From Channallabes apus (lineage: Eukaryota > Chordata > Actinopteri > Siluriformes > Clariidae), in the NCBI GenBank assembly GCA_030522415.1, contig CM060107.1, forward strand, positions 1,671,347-1,735,346: a stretch of DNA of 64,000 nt. Direction: 5' to 3'. This document shows, in pieces, positions 25,595-36,570 of the stretch; within the stretch, counting starts at the first letter, position 1, and each line of letters begins with the position of its first letter. The notes under the pieces are model-generated. The model was not told where the DNA came from. It was given only the letters and a program-made list of their open reading frames with translations, and made no database searches. Made by a program: the position numbers and the translations under genes.

Positions 25595-25662
25595 TCCTGG
25601 TGGTCTAGTGGTTGAGAATCAGCGCTCTGACATGGGAGACCCGAGTTTGATTCCTGCCTGGT
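25595..25662 (+). repeat. tRNA-Glu-like pseudogene / SINE head
   Basis: TCCTGGTGGTCTAGTGGTTG resembles the 5' half of tRNA-Glu with its A box, and GAGTTTGATTCCTG resembles a B box. The acceptor and anticodon stems do not pair well. It is not a functional tRNA. Confidence 0.55.
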
Positions 25663-25707
25663 GGAAGTTAAGTTTTGTGCAAGCAATGGTTATTCAGCGG
25701 CCGTTTT

Positions 25708-25910
25708 TATGCCCTTATTTGTACAGTTTATTTTACTAGTTAAATTTATTTTTTTTAGTATTTCTTTTTATTAATAATTATTCCTTACGTATAAGCTTTT
25801 ATTTTCTTTTTAAGGTCACTGGCGGTCGTATAAGCATTTCCCTGCATATCATACTGTGTATGACTGTGTATGTGACAAATAAAATTTTTATTTGAATCAA
25901 ATCAAATCAC
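25708..25910 (+). mobile_element. LINE 3'-end fragment
   Basis: Same 3' end as 19180-19391, including AAGGTCACTGGCGGTCGTAT and TGTATGTGACAAATAAAATT. 5'-truncated and non-coding. Confidence 0.82.
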
Positions 25911-26084
25911 GTTTATTGTCAGATCACGTTACTGGTACACTGGTACAGTACATGTGAGTGAAATTCTTATTTGCAAGCTACAGAAGCAATAGTGGTGTAC
26001 AATCATAAGAATAAATATGCATATGAAGAATACAGTAGTATTAATAGTGTGCAAGTTTTATAAAAAAAAATATATAGCCTATAT

Positions 26085-26463
26085 ATTCATTCATTCATTC
26101 ATTTTCTGTACCGCTTTATCCTTATATACAGGGTCGCGGGGGATCTGGAGCCTATCCCAGGAAACTTAGGGCACAAGGCGGGGTACACCCTGGACAGGGC
26201 GCCAATCCATCGCAGGGCACACACACATACTCACATACACACACTCATTCACACACTACGGGCAATTTGGAATGTCAATTAGCCTAACCTGCATATCTTT
26301 GGACTGTGGGAGGAAACCGGAGTACCCGGAGGAAACCCACCAAGCACGGGGAGAACATGCAAACTCCATGCACACAGAGACGGGAATCGAGCCTGGCCGG
26401 GGAATCGAACCCAGACCCTGGAGGTGCAAGGCGACAGTGCTAACCACTACACCACCGTGCCGC
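26085..26463 (-). mobile_element. tRNA-derived interspersed repeat (SINE-like)
   Basis: Read on the minus strand it starts with a tRNA-like head. The A box is GTGTAGTGGTTAGCA and the B box GGGTTCGATTCC. A body follows that contains GGTTTCCTCCGGGTACTCCG, and the end is an (ATGAATGA)-type tail. Flanking TAGCCTATATAT copies (about 26071-26082 and 26465-26476) look like a target duplication. A (TA)n run follows at 26471-26503. Confidence 0.8.
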
Positions 26464-26467
26464 CTAG

Positions 26468-26505
<38 letters not shown>

Positions 26506-26734
26506 AATAATATAAATAAAAAAGTAATGTGAATACAAGTGTATATACACAGTATACATATATACACATCTATATATATATATCTACATATCCATACATA
26601 TATCCACATATACAGATGTATATACACATACACACACGTTTGTGAGAGTATGTCTACTTGTGTATAAATGTATAAAGGAGAGGAAGATAGAGAGTTGTCC
26701 GTCCAGAGACAGATCAGAGAGAGAGGGGGAGAGA

Positions 26735-27021
26735 GACACATAAAGAGAGTATGGGAAGGTGAGTGTGGGAGCGTTGCAGATGCAAGAGGAGACAGGAAGA
26801 TAGCAGCAAGGAAGATTTAACACGTTAATATCAGATCTATGAGGAAGAGAGTAGAAATAACTCCTTTATATATAAAATAATTCTAACATCATGTAAAATT
26901 ATCTTAAACTGTTTTTTTTATATTTTTGACTGTTGTCAAAGCTACACCCCACGTGTGTTGTGAAGTCACGACCCACAGAACTGGGGGGCGGGTTCAGCAG
27001 AGGTCATTAGCATTTAAAGGG
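26735..27021 (+). repeat. Interspersed repeat, copy 1 (truncated by the L2)
   Basis: Matches 32517-32780, sharing GAAGGTGAGTGTGGGAGCGT and ACAGAACTGGGGGGCGGGTT. It stops where the L2 element begins. Confidence 0.8.
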
Positions 27022-27182
27022 AAGGTGCTGCTCTCATTTCCTGTAGTATAGCTCATAGTCTCAGTAGAGGTCTAGTTAATCGGTGACAATCCAGAGCCCA
27101 GGCCAGGGAGCAGACAGACAGGCTAAACCAACCGTCTGCTAGCTGCATAGAGTCGTCACTCAGGGTTCACCTTATTGAGACT

Positions 27183-27933
27183 GTGTCTGTTCCCCGATCT
27201 AAGCAAAAATGTAGAAAGACTCAGAAAGTCTGTTTCAATAATCTAATTAACATAAAGTCCACAAACTCGGATCACACTGAATGCGCAGCCGGCACCTCTG
27301 ATCTGAAGCTAGGATTGTTAAATATTAGATCTCTCACATCAAAAGCAGTTATTGTTAATGAAATTATCACAGATCAGGCGTTTGATATACTCTGTTTAAC
27401 TGAAACATGGGTTAAACAGGACGAGTATGTAGCTCTAAATGAAGCTAGTCCTCCTGGATACAGCCACATACACCAGCCTCGGTTAACTGGTAGAGGAGGA
27501 GGCGTCGCAGTTATTCATAATGATAATCTGTCTATCGTACAAAAACACGGACACAAATTTAACTCATTTGAAATTCTTTATAGTGACAAGTGTATTTAAG
27601 TATATTAAATCAGCTCAGTCGATTCCACTAATTATAATTTACAGACCTCCAGGGCCATATTCTGAATTTCTTAGTGAATTTGTAGATTTCATCTCAGACC
27701 TGGTCGTTTCTGTAGACAAAGTGTTAATTGCTGGAGATTTTAACATTCATTTTGAGAATACAGAAGACCCTCTGAGAACAGCATTTATGTCCATACTGGA
27801 CTCCGTAGGCGTAAATCAGTGTGTAGTTGGACCCACTCATAAAGCAGGTCACACTTTAGACTTAATAATATTTTTCGGATTAAGTATAAGAAATGTATTC
27901 ACAATTCCACTGTCTGAAATTATCTCAGATTAA
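27183..27933 (+). pseudogene. L2 apurinic endonuclease domain, frameshifted
   Basis: The first frame (27183-27599) has GLLNIRSLTSKA, the ILCLTETW motif and GRGGGVAVI. The second (27520-27933) has IYRPPGPYSEF, VLIAGDFNIHFE (catalytic) and GHTLDLI. One frameshift separates them near 27580. The stretch from 27940 to 28263 carries further stops, so the endonuclease is no longer linked to the RT frame. Confidence 0.85.
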
Positions 27934-28263
27934 TATCTTGTCTCCATTCAAGTGTGTCACAGTGATAATGTACGCACAGCACCGCGCTACCGTATTAAAC
28001 GTACATTCACATCAACTACCACACAGAGTTTTATCAGTAATCTCCCAGAGTTACCAACTTCGATTAGGTCACCATCTGACCCCACAGAACTCGATCAGGC
28101 GACTGAAAATTTAGAGTCGTCATTTCGTTGAACCTTAGATAATGTAGCTCCAGCTAAAAGAAAAATTATTAGAGATAAGAAACTCGCTCCCTGGTATAAC
28201 GATCACACGCGCACTTTAAAACAGACCGCTCGGAAATTAGAGCGTAAATGGCGTCAAACTAAA

Positions 28264-30150
28264 TTGTTGGTATTTCAAATAGCATGGAAAGAGAGCATCC
28301 TGAACTATAGGAAAGCTCTTAGTGTAGCTAGATCAACGTATCTCTCCACTCTTATAGAAGAAAATAAAAATAATCCTAGATTTTTATTTAATGCCGTAGC
28401 CAAATTAACCAGAAATAAGACCACTACAGAAATCTCCACAACAACATCATGCAATAGCGAGGACTTCATGAACTTTTTTAATAATAAAATTGTAAATATC
28501 AGGCATAAAATTGAGGCTTTGAAACCGAACAATGTAATTGATACAGATGTTAACCTAGCCATGTCAGATTCAAACCTAGAATACTTTACTCCTCTTGAAG
28601 AGAATGAACTAATTTCACTCATCTCTTCTGCAAATTCATCAACCTGTATATTAGATCCTATACCGACACATATTCTCAAACAGATAGTACCAGTAATAAC
28701 AGAACCACTGTTGAGAATAATTAATTCCTCACTCAGCATTGGTTATGTTCCAAAATCTTTTAAAGTAGCAGTTATTAAACCAATAATTAAGAAACCTGAC
28801 CTCGACCCCTGTCAGCTGTCCAATTACAGGCCAATATCAAACCTACCCTTTATCTCTAAGATTCTGGAAAAGATAGTAGCGGAGCAGCTATGCTCATATC
28901 TACATAGAAATGGCATACATGAACTGTATCAGTCAGGATTTAGGCCTCATCACAGCACAGAAACAGCACTCGTTAAAGTAGTAAATGACCTCCTATTGGC
29001 CTCTGATCAGGGTTGTGTAACTATGCTTGTATTACTCGACCTCAGTGCAGCTTTTGACACCATTGATCATGCTATTCTTCTTCACAGATTAGAAAATGTA
29101 GTAGGAATTAAGGGTACAGCCCTCTCCTGGCTCAGATCCTATTTGACCGATCGTTATCAGTATGTAGACTTAAATGGTGATTATTCTGCATGTTCTCTAG
29201 TGGAGTTTGGCATTCCGCAGGGTTCAGTTTTAGGCCCACTGCTTTTTTCCCTTTACATGCTTCCTCTGGGCAACATAATCCGTAAGCATGGTATTAGTTT
29301 TCATTGTTATGCTGACGACACACAGCTATACGTCTCAACAAAACCTGATGAGAAAAACCATCTTACTAAAGTTGAGCAATGTGTGCAGGACATAAGAAAT
29401 TGGATGCTAATTAACTTCCTTCTGCTTAATCTGGATAAGACAGAAGTTCTAGTCATAGGACCGCATACAGCTAGAAGTAAAATCTTAGATCACACCGTAA
29501 CTTTAGATGGCCTTTCTGTTCCGTCAAGTGCAACAGTAAAAGACCTCGGCGTGATTATAGATTCCAGCCTTTCATTTGAAGCTCATGTAGATAATATCAC
29601 CAGGATAGCATTCTTTCACCCCAGAAATATTGCCAAGATAAGAAATATATTGTCGCTAAACGATGCAGAAAAACTAGTTCATGCTTTTATCACTTCTAGG
29701 TTGGACTATTGTAATGCCTTACTGTCTGGTTGTTCTGTTAGGTGCATAAACAAGCTTCAGCTAGTCCATAATGCAGCAGCGAGAGTCCTCACTAGAACCA
29801 GAAGATATGAGCACATCACCCCTATTCTATCTTCACTACATTGGCTCCCTGTGAAATTTCGCATTGATTTTAAAATACTACTCTTGACATATAAAGCATT
29901 AAATGGTCTCGCGCCGCAGTATCTGAGCGAACTGCTAGTGTCTTACGATCCGCCACGCCTACTTCGATCAAAGGATGCAGGCTGCTTGTCAGTACCGCGT
30001 ATTATGAAAACTACAGCTGTGGGCAGAGCTTTTTCTTACAAAGCCCCCAAATTATGGAATAGTCTTCCAAATAGTGTTCGGGACTCAGACACAGTCTCAG
30101 TGTTTAAGTCTAGGCTCAAAACCTATTTATTTAGCCAAGCATTTTTATAA
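28264..30150 (+). CDS. L2-group reverse transcriptase ORF
   Basis: This 628-codon frame is open throughout. RT motifs occur in order: [47 protein letters not shown] (first catalytic Asp), [17 protein letters not shown] and [12 protein letters not shown] (catalytic YADD). The C-terminal LINE region follows ([44 protein letters not shown]). The first ATG probably lies within the original longer ORF, because the upstream endonuclease is broken. It may be translatable but is unlikely to move the element by itself. Confidence 0.88.
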   Translation: MLVFQIAWKESILNYRKALSVARSTYLSTLIEENKNNPRFLFNAVAKLTRNKTTTEISTTTSCNSEDFMNFFNNKIVNIRHKIEALKPNNVIDTDVNLAMSDSNLEYFTPLEENELISLISSANSSTCILDPIPTHILKQIVPVITEPLLRIINSSLSIGYVPKSFKVAVIKPIIKKPDLDPCQLSNYRPISNLPFISKILEKIVAEQLCSYLHRNGIHELYQSGFRPHHSTETALVKVVNDLLLASDQGCVTMLVLLDLSAAFDTIDHAILLHRLENVVGIKGTALSWLRSYLTDRYQYVDLNGDYSACSLVEFGIPQGSVLGPLLFSLYMLPLGNIIRKHGISFHCYADDTQLYVSTKPDEKNHLTKVEQCVQDIRNWMLINFLLLNLDKTEVLVIGPHTARSKILDHTVTLDGLSVPSSATVKDLGVIIDSSLSFEAHVDNITRIAFFHPRNIAKIRNILSLNDAEKLVHAFITSRLDYCNALLSGCSVRCINKLQLVHNAAARVLTRTRRYEHITPILSSLHWLPVKFRIDFKILLLTYKALNGLAPQYLSELLVSYDPPRLLRSKDAGCLSVPRIMKTTAVGRAFSYKAPKLWNSLPNSVRDSDTVSVFKSRLKTYLFSQAFL

Positions 30151-31163
30151 ATAGATTTGCCATAAGGTAAAGGAGCAGATCTGGGGGACTCATGGACGTA
30201 GAGTATTATGGTGAACTGGTATGTTTAGATGCTGTCGTCCTCACTTCATTGATCACTCAGGTTTGTTGACGGTGAGGTGATTGTTTGCTTTACATCTCAG
30301 GGAGCCCTCATGTTTGTGCTTCCTTCTGGCTCTCCCTTTTAGTTACGCTGTCATAGTTAGTCCTGCCGGAGTCCCTGCTTGCACTCTACAGTAAATATAC
30401 ATTGACCTTATACATTGTGACTGTGACCATACCTAATTGCCATCTCTCATCTTCTTCCTTTCTCCCCCTCTTTCTCTTTCCTCTCTCCCCGTCTCCCCCT
30501 TTCACTCTTTCCCTCTCTCTCTCTCTCTGTCGAGCTACACATGTCATTCCTGAGCTGCCAGTGATCCAGACTCCCTCTGCCCTCCGGACCTGTCTGATCC
30601 ATCCTGGTGCCCTGTTTCTGGTTGGAGGTCTCGTCGCATGGATGCCCTGTGTGTCTCTTTGGGATGCGTCTGGTGTCTGGGGATGATTCTATCTACTTAG
30701 AAGACGGTTCTGGCCTCGACTGGTGTTGTCAGCTGTTTCTCTGAGGACTTGACAATTCGATAGTTCAGGACTGGAACTTTCTACAAGTCTATCTGAGTCT
30801 CCAATAACTACTGGACCCCATTTTACATCAACTATTATAACATCAATTAACATCAACTATTATAGCTGAACCTAACACTTAACACTGCATAAATGCAGAT
30901 CATTTCCTGCTATCTGTTTCACCCAGATGAGGATGGGTTCCCTGTTGAGTCTGGTTCCTCTCAAGGTTTCTTCCTATTACCATCTCAGGGAGTTTTTCCT
31001 TGCCACTGTCGCCCTCGGGCTTGCTCACCAGGGACTATCTGAACATTTTTGATTCATACACATTCACATTCCATACAAACTTAAATAATTATTTTGATTG
31101 TGTAAAGCTGTTTTGAGACAATGTCAATTGTTAAAAGCGCTATACAAATAAAACTGAATTGAA

Positions 31164-31655
31164 ATTATTATCTGATACATGGCATCGCCTTTACGATAAA
31201 ATATTTGAACCATTGGGTGCATATGGTCCTCCAGAACCTTTCGGTAGTACTTGGCAGTGACGCGCCCATCTAGCACCAGCATTGGGCCTAGGGAATACCA
31301 TGATATTGCAGCCCAAACCATCACTGATCCACCCCCATGTTTCATTCTGGGCATGCAACAGTCTGGGTGGTACGCTTCTTTGGGGCTTCTCCACACCGTA
31401 ACTCTCCTGGATGTGGGAAAGACAGTGAAGGTGGACTCATCAGAGAACAATACAGTACATGTCCACAGCCCAAGATTTTCTCTGCTGCCACCATGGAAAC
31501 TGACGTTTGGCACTGACGGTTTAGCTATAGCAGCCTGGCCATGTACACTGACCCTGTGGAGCTCCTGACGAACAGTTTTGACCAAAACAGGGGAGTTGAG
31601 GTGCACAATTAATTCTGCAGTGAGTAGGGCAGCTGTGGTTTCATTGTCCAACCCC
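31164..31655 (-). pseudogene. Tc1-like transposase fragment
   Basis: The minus-strand frame has LFSDESTFTVF (first catalytic Asp), MKHGGGSVMVWAAISW and YRKVLEDHMHPM. The second Asp and the Glu are missing, cut off where the L2 3' end begins. A (TA)n tract at 31700-31747 follows. Confidence 0.8.
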
Positions 31656-31687
31656 TGTATTTATTTATATATATCTTCACAAAAATG

Positions 31688-31749
<62 letters not shown>

Positions 31750-31841
31750 TGTATATATTTCATGACTAACCATGAAATTATATATTTCGATTTCTTAACA
31801 CTTTTTCTCCATGTCCTATTTACCTTAAAGTTTATCTTTAC

Positions 31842-32496
31842 TGTTAGGAGTTTGTTATTCTGCCCTCTGCTGTTCTTTCTGGGTACTTGCTTGCCTTTCA
31901 GGTGGGTGTTCCTCCAGGTAATTCACCGGATGCTGCGGTTGGCTCATCTCCTCAACCAACCAGAATAAAAGGACCACCCCAAACTCCTTTCAGAGGCCTT
32001 TTGTGCCACTGTGTGTGTCTCTTTGTTCAACTTGGTCTTTGTATATTCGAGTTTCTTACTAGAGAGAATTGTTAGTCTGACTGTTGATGTGACCTTAAGC
32101 CTGTTTTCGAATACGAGTTTGGATTCTGTTTTGGATTTGTTAGCCATCGGTTTATATTGTAAATATTGTTGTAAATACTGTAAATACTTTCATCATATTA
32201 AGGGCAGTAGGAGGTTGATGCCATTTCTTTTGTTGTATATATTTTGTACTCTGTTTTTGGTTAGGGAGTTAGGGAAGCCTTATGTATCTTGTTTTATTTT
32301 TTTTTGACTTAGGAATTTAGTTCTTTTTAAAAGAAGACCATTTTGTTTATTATTCTGGCCTTGTCAACCTCTGAAGTTCGTAACCCGTATCTTTTTGCCT
32401 AGAAATAAAAAGAAACACAATTTCCTAATCTCTTTGGTAGTGAGACTCCTTCACTCACCTTTTTGCTACGACACAGACCCCTAGACAGTCGTAACA
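31842..32496 (+). repeat. Solo LTR (655 bp)
   Basis: The ends TGTTAG and GTAACA are inverted complements at their tips. TTAC flanks both sides (31838-31841 and 32497-32500) as a 4-bp target duplication. Internal signals are a TATA-like AATAAAAGG (about 31966-31974) and a polyadenylation-type GAAATAAAAAG near 32402. No internal region is present. It probably formed by recombination between two LTRs. The family was not identified. Confidence 0.65.
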
Positions 32497-32516
32497 TTAC
32501 ACAGTCTGATTTGACA

Positions 32517-32960
32517 TAAAGAGAGTATGGGAAGGTGAGTGTGGGAGCGTTGCAGATGCAAGAGGAGACAGGAAGATAGCAGCAGGGAAGATTTAACACA
32601 TTAATATCAGATCTATGAGGAAGAGAGTAGAAATAACTCCTTTATATATAAAATTATTCTAACATCATGTAAAATAATTTTTAACTGTTGTCAAAGCTAT
32701 ACCCCACTGTGTTATGAAGACACACCCCACAGAACTGGGGGGCGGGTTCAGTAGAGGTCATTAACATTTAAAGGAGCATGTACTGAAACAGGTTGCTGAG
32801 AACAGAGCTACTTTTTACCAGGTAAAAGTAATGTTTTTTTACACAACAATTGAGAATTTTTAATTAAAGTATATTACAAACTTTTCATTAGGACCCTAAA
32901 GAATCATATTAACCTATGCAAAATTGGGACTGTATGTCCCCTTTAAGAACAAAAAGGGGT
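32517..32960 (+). repeat. Interspersed repeat, copy 2
   Basis: The first 265 bp match 26735-27021. The copy continues to about 32945 (TGGGACTGTATGTCCCCTTT), as in common fish non-autonomous DNA elements. Confidence 0.7.
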
Positions 32961-33004
32961 TTGCAGATCATGTGCCGATGGCAACTACAGAGGAATAACA
33001 TGGA

Positions 33005-33300
33005 ACATTTGCACATTTTTGCACACTGTGAACTTGAACTGCAATCTTGCACATTATCTTGCCAATAACACGGTTCTACTATGCATTACATTTCTATTCT
33101 ATTTCATTTTACTATATATACGTTTCTATTTTTATTATATATTCTTTACCTTTAACTTTTTCTATATTTCTCTTATTCTACTATTTTATTTTCATTTTTT
33201 TCTTTCTCTTATTTTTTGTAATATTGAAGTCAACAGCAGTCGTATGAACATTTCACTTCATATACTGTGTATGACTGTATGTGACGAAAAATTATAACAT
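33005..33300 (+). mobile_element. LINE 3'-end fragment, diverged
   Basis: Its layout (TTTGCACA repeats, T-rich body, TACTGTGTATGACTGTATGT near the end) matches the tail family at 19011-19391 and 25708-25910. Confidence 0.65.
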
Positions 33301-33309
33301 TTTAATTTT

Positions 33310-33680
33310 GTAATTTGAATAAAGCTAATGACCTTTATAAATATACTGTGTGTGTGTGAGAGAGAGAGGAAGTGGAGGAGAAGAGTCTAGAGACTTGACA
33401 TTGATTAAACTTTGCTTTGCGCACTTAACATGATTACCATGTCCCTATCATGGAGATAAGCTGATTAGCTGGCCTCGTGTTAACTTGCCACGTCAAGCAC
33501 CACTCACATTTTCTTCAGGAAATGTACCTCTCTAGAATCTGACTTTTCTGGCCTTTCTAGATGCAAAGTCATCAATAATGACATCATATGAGATCTGCTC
33601 CCCTATTGCATGATTTCTGCTTATGACAGCAAGGCCAGTGAGCCGTTCCTGAGACATGGTTGACCTCACCCACACGGGAA
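33310..33680. other. Spacer left of the repeat array
   Basis: A short GT/GA tract lies at 33347-33370. No gene was seen. The left end of the composite transposon may fall near 33671 (CACACGGG), but I could not prove it. Confidence 0.4.
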
Positions 33681-33689
33681 GAACCTATA

Positions 33690-34140
33690 TAAACATATAT
33701 GTTTTAATATAGGTTTGGATATAGGTTTTTAATATATGTGACATATATAAAATTGGCCGTTTTCCTATATTATATGTACGTATATGTACATATATGCGCG
33801 CGTGCATATATGCGTACATATATAAAATTGGCCGTTTTCCTATATTATATGTACATATATGCGTGCGTATATGCGTACATATATGTGACATATATAAAAT
33901 TGGCCGTTTTCCTATATTATATGCACATATATACATTCATATATGTACCTATATAGGTACATGTATGCACGTATATATGTACACATATATGTCCACATTA
34001 CTAATATCTAGGTAAACATAGGTGCATATATGCACACATATATACATGCATATATGTACCTACATAGGTACATGTATGCATGTTTATATGTGTGCATATA
34101 TGCACCTACAGTATATGTTTACCTAGATATTAGTAAAATT
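33690..34140. repeat. Palindromic AT-rich subterminal array, left
   Basis: Three copies of a block containing AAAATTGGCCGTTTTCCTAT lie at about 33748, 33822 and 33895. Many palindromic units of the type GCATATATGC and GTACATATATGC follow. Similar units occur at 51660-51865, including a shared CATATATGCACCT. Dense inverted short repeats near both ends are typical of CACTA/EnSpm elements. Confidence 0.65.
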
Positions 34141-35934
34141 ATAAAAATCCATATGCTAGACAACAAAGAAAAGCCCAAAATGTAGAAATTTTACTTTTTT
34201 ATTTTCTTAAGAACAATCACAAAAAGAACAAAAAGATAGCAAAAGAACAAAAATATAGTACAAGAACAAAAGACAAAAAAACTGAACAGGAAGAAAAAAT
34301 ATATTTGTAGGACCTTCTCAGCTCCGTGAGCTTTGAATTGATAGATGTGCCTATCTGCTCTCGGGTGGCTGCCGGCCACTTCTTCAATGTTGCATCTAGA
34401 GAAGACAAAAATAATGAGACAGTATAATAATAATAAATGATTATTTATTAAAACTTCAGACTACAAAAATTTATGCCACGAGGTTATTTGCAACACTACA
34501 TGTTCTACAAAATAGAGGACTACACACCTTACAGCGCAATATAATGTGGCTTTAGAAGAGGAAAGGTAGGATTAAGAAGTGAGCAAGTGATGAATTAGTA
34601 TTATAGGTCCCAAGCAGATACAGTAACAATAATGGGTGCCCTACCTTATGCAGTCTCCATTGATGGCTAATAAACATTGATACAAGTAGGCTATGGTTAA
34701 AGTGGTGAACTTATAATGTTTTGTTTTCCCTTCTCAACGCATTATGCATTTACTCACCAATAATGGCTACCTTTTTCATTTGGTCAAGAGCGACCAGCTG
34801 CTCCCCATCCCCTCTGGTTGGCTTCCCACCTTAAAGTAATATTTCAAAATTATTATGAAAGGGGGTTAAAATGAAGGTGAAGAAAGCAAGAGTTTTTTAA
34901 TATACACATCACGTTTTCTTGAGGTCCAAGGAAATACAAAAATGGCAAGTAAAAAAGCGATGGTATGCCCGCACACAAACATAATTTATTCCACAGAATA
35001 TGACTGACTTTTTTTTTTTTTTTCAAAGGACAGAAGAGATTAGGAACATGTTGTTTTGTACCATTCAGGTTGCTTTTCAGCAAAGTCTCCAAGTCGAAGG
35101 TGCCCAGCAGGAGATTCCGCACCATTGCAATAGCAGAGGTGGCAAGGCGGGCTGCTCTCCACGCTTCTGCCTGGCAAAACACCCCAGAGCCCTTTATAAC
35201 TTCAATCTGAAACATAATTTCACATCACAGTATTAATTTATTGGCAACTTTTAGAAACTTTTTCATGTTTCATACTGATTCTTATGCTTAGCTTCTTAAT
35301 AGTTGATGGGATTTTATGTATAAATGCAGATTAATGATAAAGATATGAAAAAAATTAATCATTTCCCTAAACGTTATTAAAGGAGAGAAGGAGGAGGACA
35401 GGGTGGGGGGGGGGGGAAGTAGGGAAGGAGAAAAGACAGTGGGTGGAGAGGAGCGAAGGGGGGCAGGTGGAAAGGATGGTCATTTATAACACGAATTGAC
35501 TCCTACAAAGCACACAGTTTAAGCACACCTGTGTTTTCGTTGAGGTCTCAGCTGTTGCTGCAATCTTGTTAGAGAGAGAAAAAAAAAACAAACATTGTTA
35601 AACTCTTCAACATTTTTATGCATATGGGGCAAGTAAATTACATATTACCACTAACTATCCCAACATATAAATCCCTTTAGCTCAGTTGGAGCCTTAAGTA
35701 AAATAAGTACAAAAAAATCTGAGGTATAAAAGGGTTGCACACACCTGTGGTGTCTCTCGAAAGGGCTCAGTCATGGGAATCTCTTTAAAGGGCTCAGTCT
35801 CCTCTGGGCTCGGTCTCCTCTCTGGAGTCTTAGAAAAGAAAGAAACATAGTAAAACTCTTCATCAATTTTTATTCATCCAAGGAAGCCACTGTAGATTCT
35901 TATTTACTGGGGGGCTTGGAAAACATTAAACATG

Positions 35935-36570
35935 TGTCACATCTGTGCCACCACGGTCCGGGGAAATACGATCTGGGTCTCCGGACTACTGAGCCGCACC
36001 TTGTCCCCCCCTAGTGTGTCAAAGTGGTATGTCTTCCCCTCATCACAAGTAATGATGTGCACCTGTGTCACTCCCTCGTGTGTCACTATAAATGCCAGTC
36101 AGATCCGGACGCCTGTGTCCGTGCACTGTTGTCTACACCTCATGTCCGTTGTCTCTCCTCACCTCTATGTGTGTGCGTGTCTCCTCCTCAGGACTGAGCC
36201 GAGTCTGCCGGGTCAGGGTAAGACCTGTCACAACAGGTATCTGGGATTAAAGACTATGAGGATTCATGCGGCGTGAGCGCCATTGTTTCGAGTGTTTGCT
36301 ATCTGTGTGTTTTGAAAAGAAGAGGACTGTGCTTATGCGAACTGTGCCCGCCTGCAGACCCAGCCTGAAGAGGCAGTTTGAGGAGCTTCCCCTGTTTTGT
36401 TTATGGTGTTTGTGTTCTTCGTGTTTTCTTTGAGTTTTGTTTATTATTTTCATCACAAAAGAAAAGAAAGACTTTGATTGAAAAGAATAAGAAAATAAAC
36501 GTGAACTTGAGTTTCGAACTTGAACCTGTATCTTGCGTCCTCACTGAATAATCACCTCGAGAACATGACA
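35935..36570 (+). repeat. 5' LTR of Gypsy element
   Basis: 636 bp, TG...CA ends. The putative gag ATG (36565) overlaps its last bases. Confidence 0.93.

Larger units (their letters stand above)
27025..31163 (+). mobile_element. Nearly full-length L2-group LINE
   Basis: It has a 5' region, an endonuclease region (27183-27933), a reverse transcriptase ORF (28264-30150) and a 1-kb 3' UTR. The UTR has a pyrimidine-rich block (30440-30530) and ends with AATAAAACTGAATTGAA. Antisense fragments of the same UTR occur at 15672-16646 and 6962-7062. The 3' end runs straight into a Tc1 fragment. Confidence 0.88.

Noticed and set aside
25595..25662. Functional tRNA gene
   Set aside because: Only the A- and B-box-like parts are recognisable. 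The stems do not pair well enough.
26469..26741. Minus-strand ORF rich in Tyr/Ile
   Set aside because: Translation of TA and related microsatellites.
33671..33680. CACACGGG as the proven left terminus of the composite transposon
   Set aside because: No matching inverted terminus or target duplication was found. The right end is probably displaced by the retrovirus.
33685..34015. Overlapping ORFs on both strands in the palindromic array
   Set aside because: The repeat composition explains them, with no domain-like content.
36247..36456. Minus-strand ORF repeated at 41224-41433
   Set aside because: It is an LTR sequence present twice, so the conservation reflects LTR identity.
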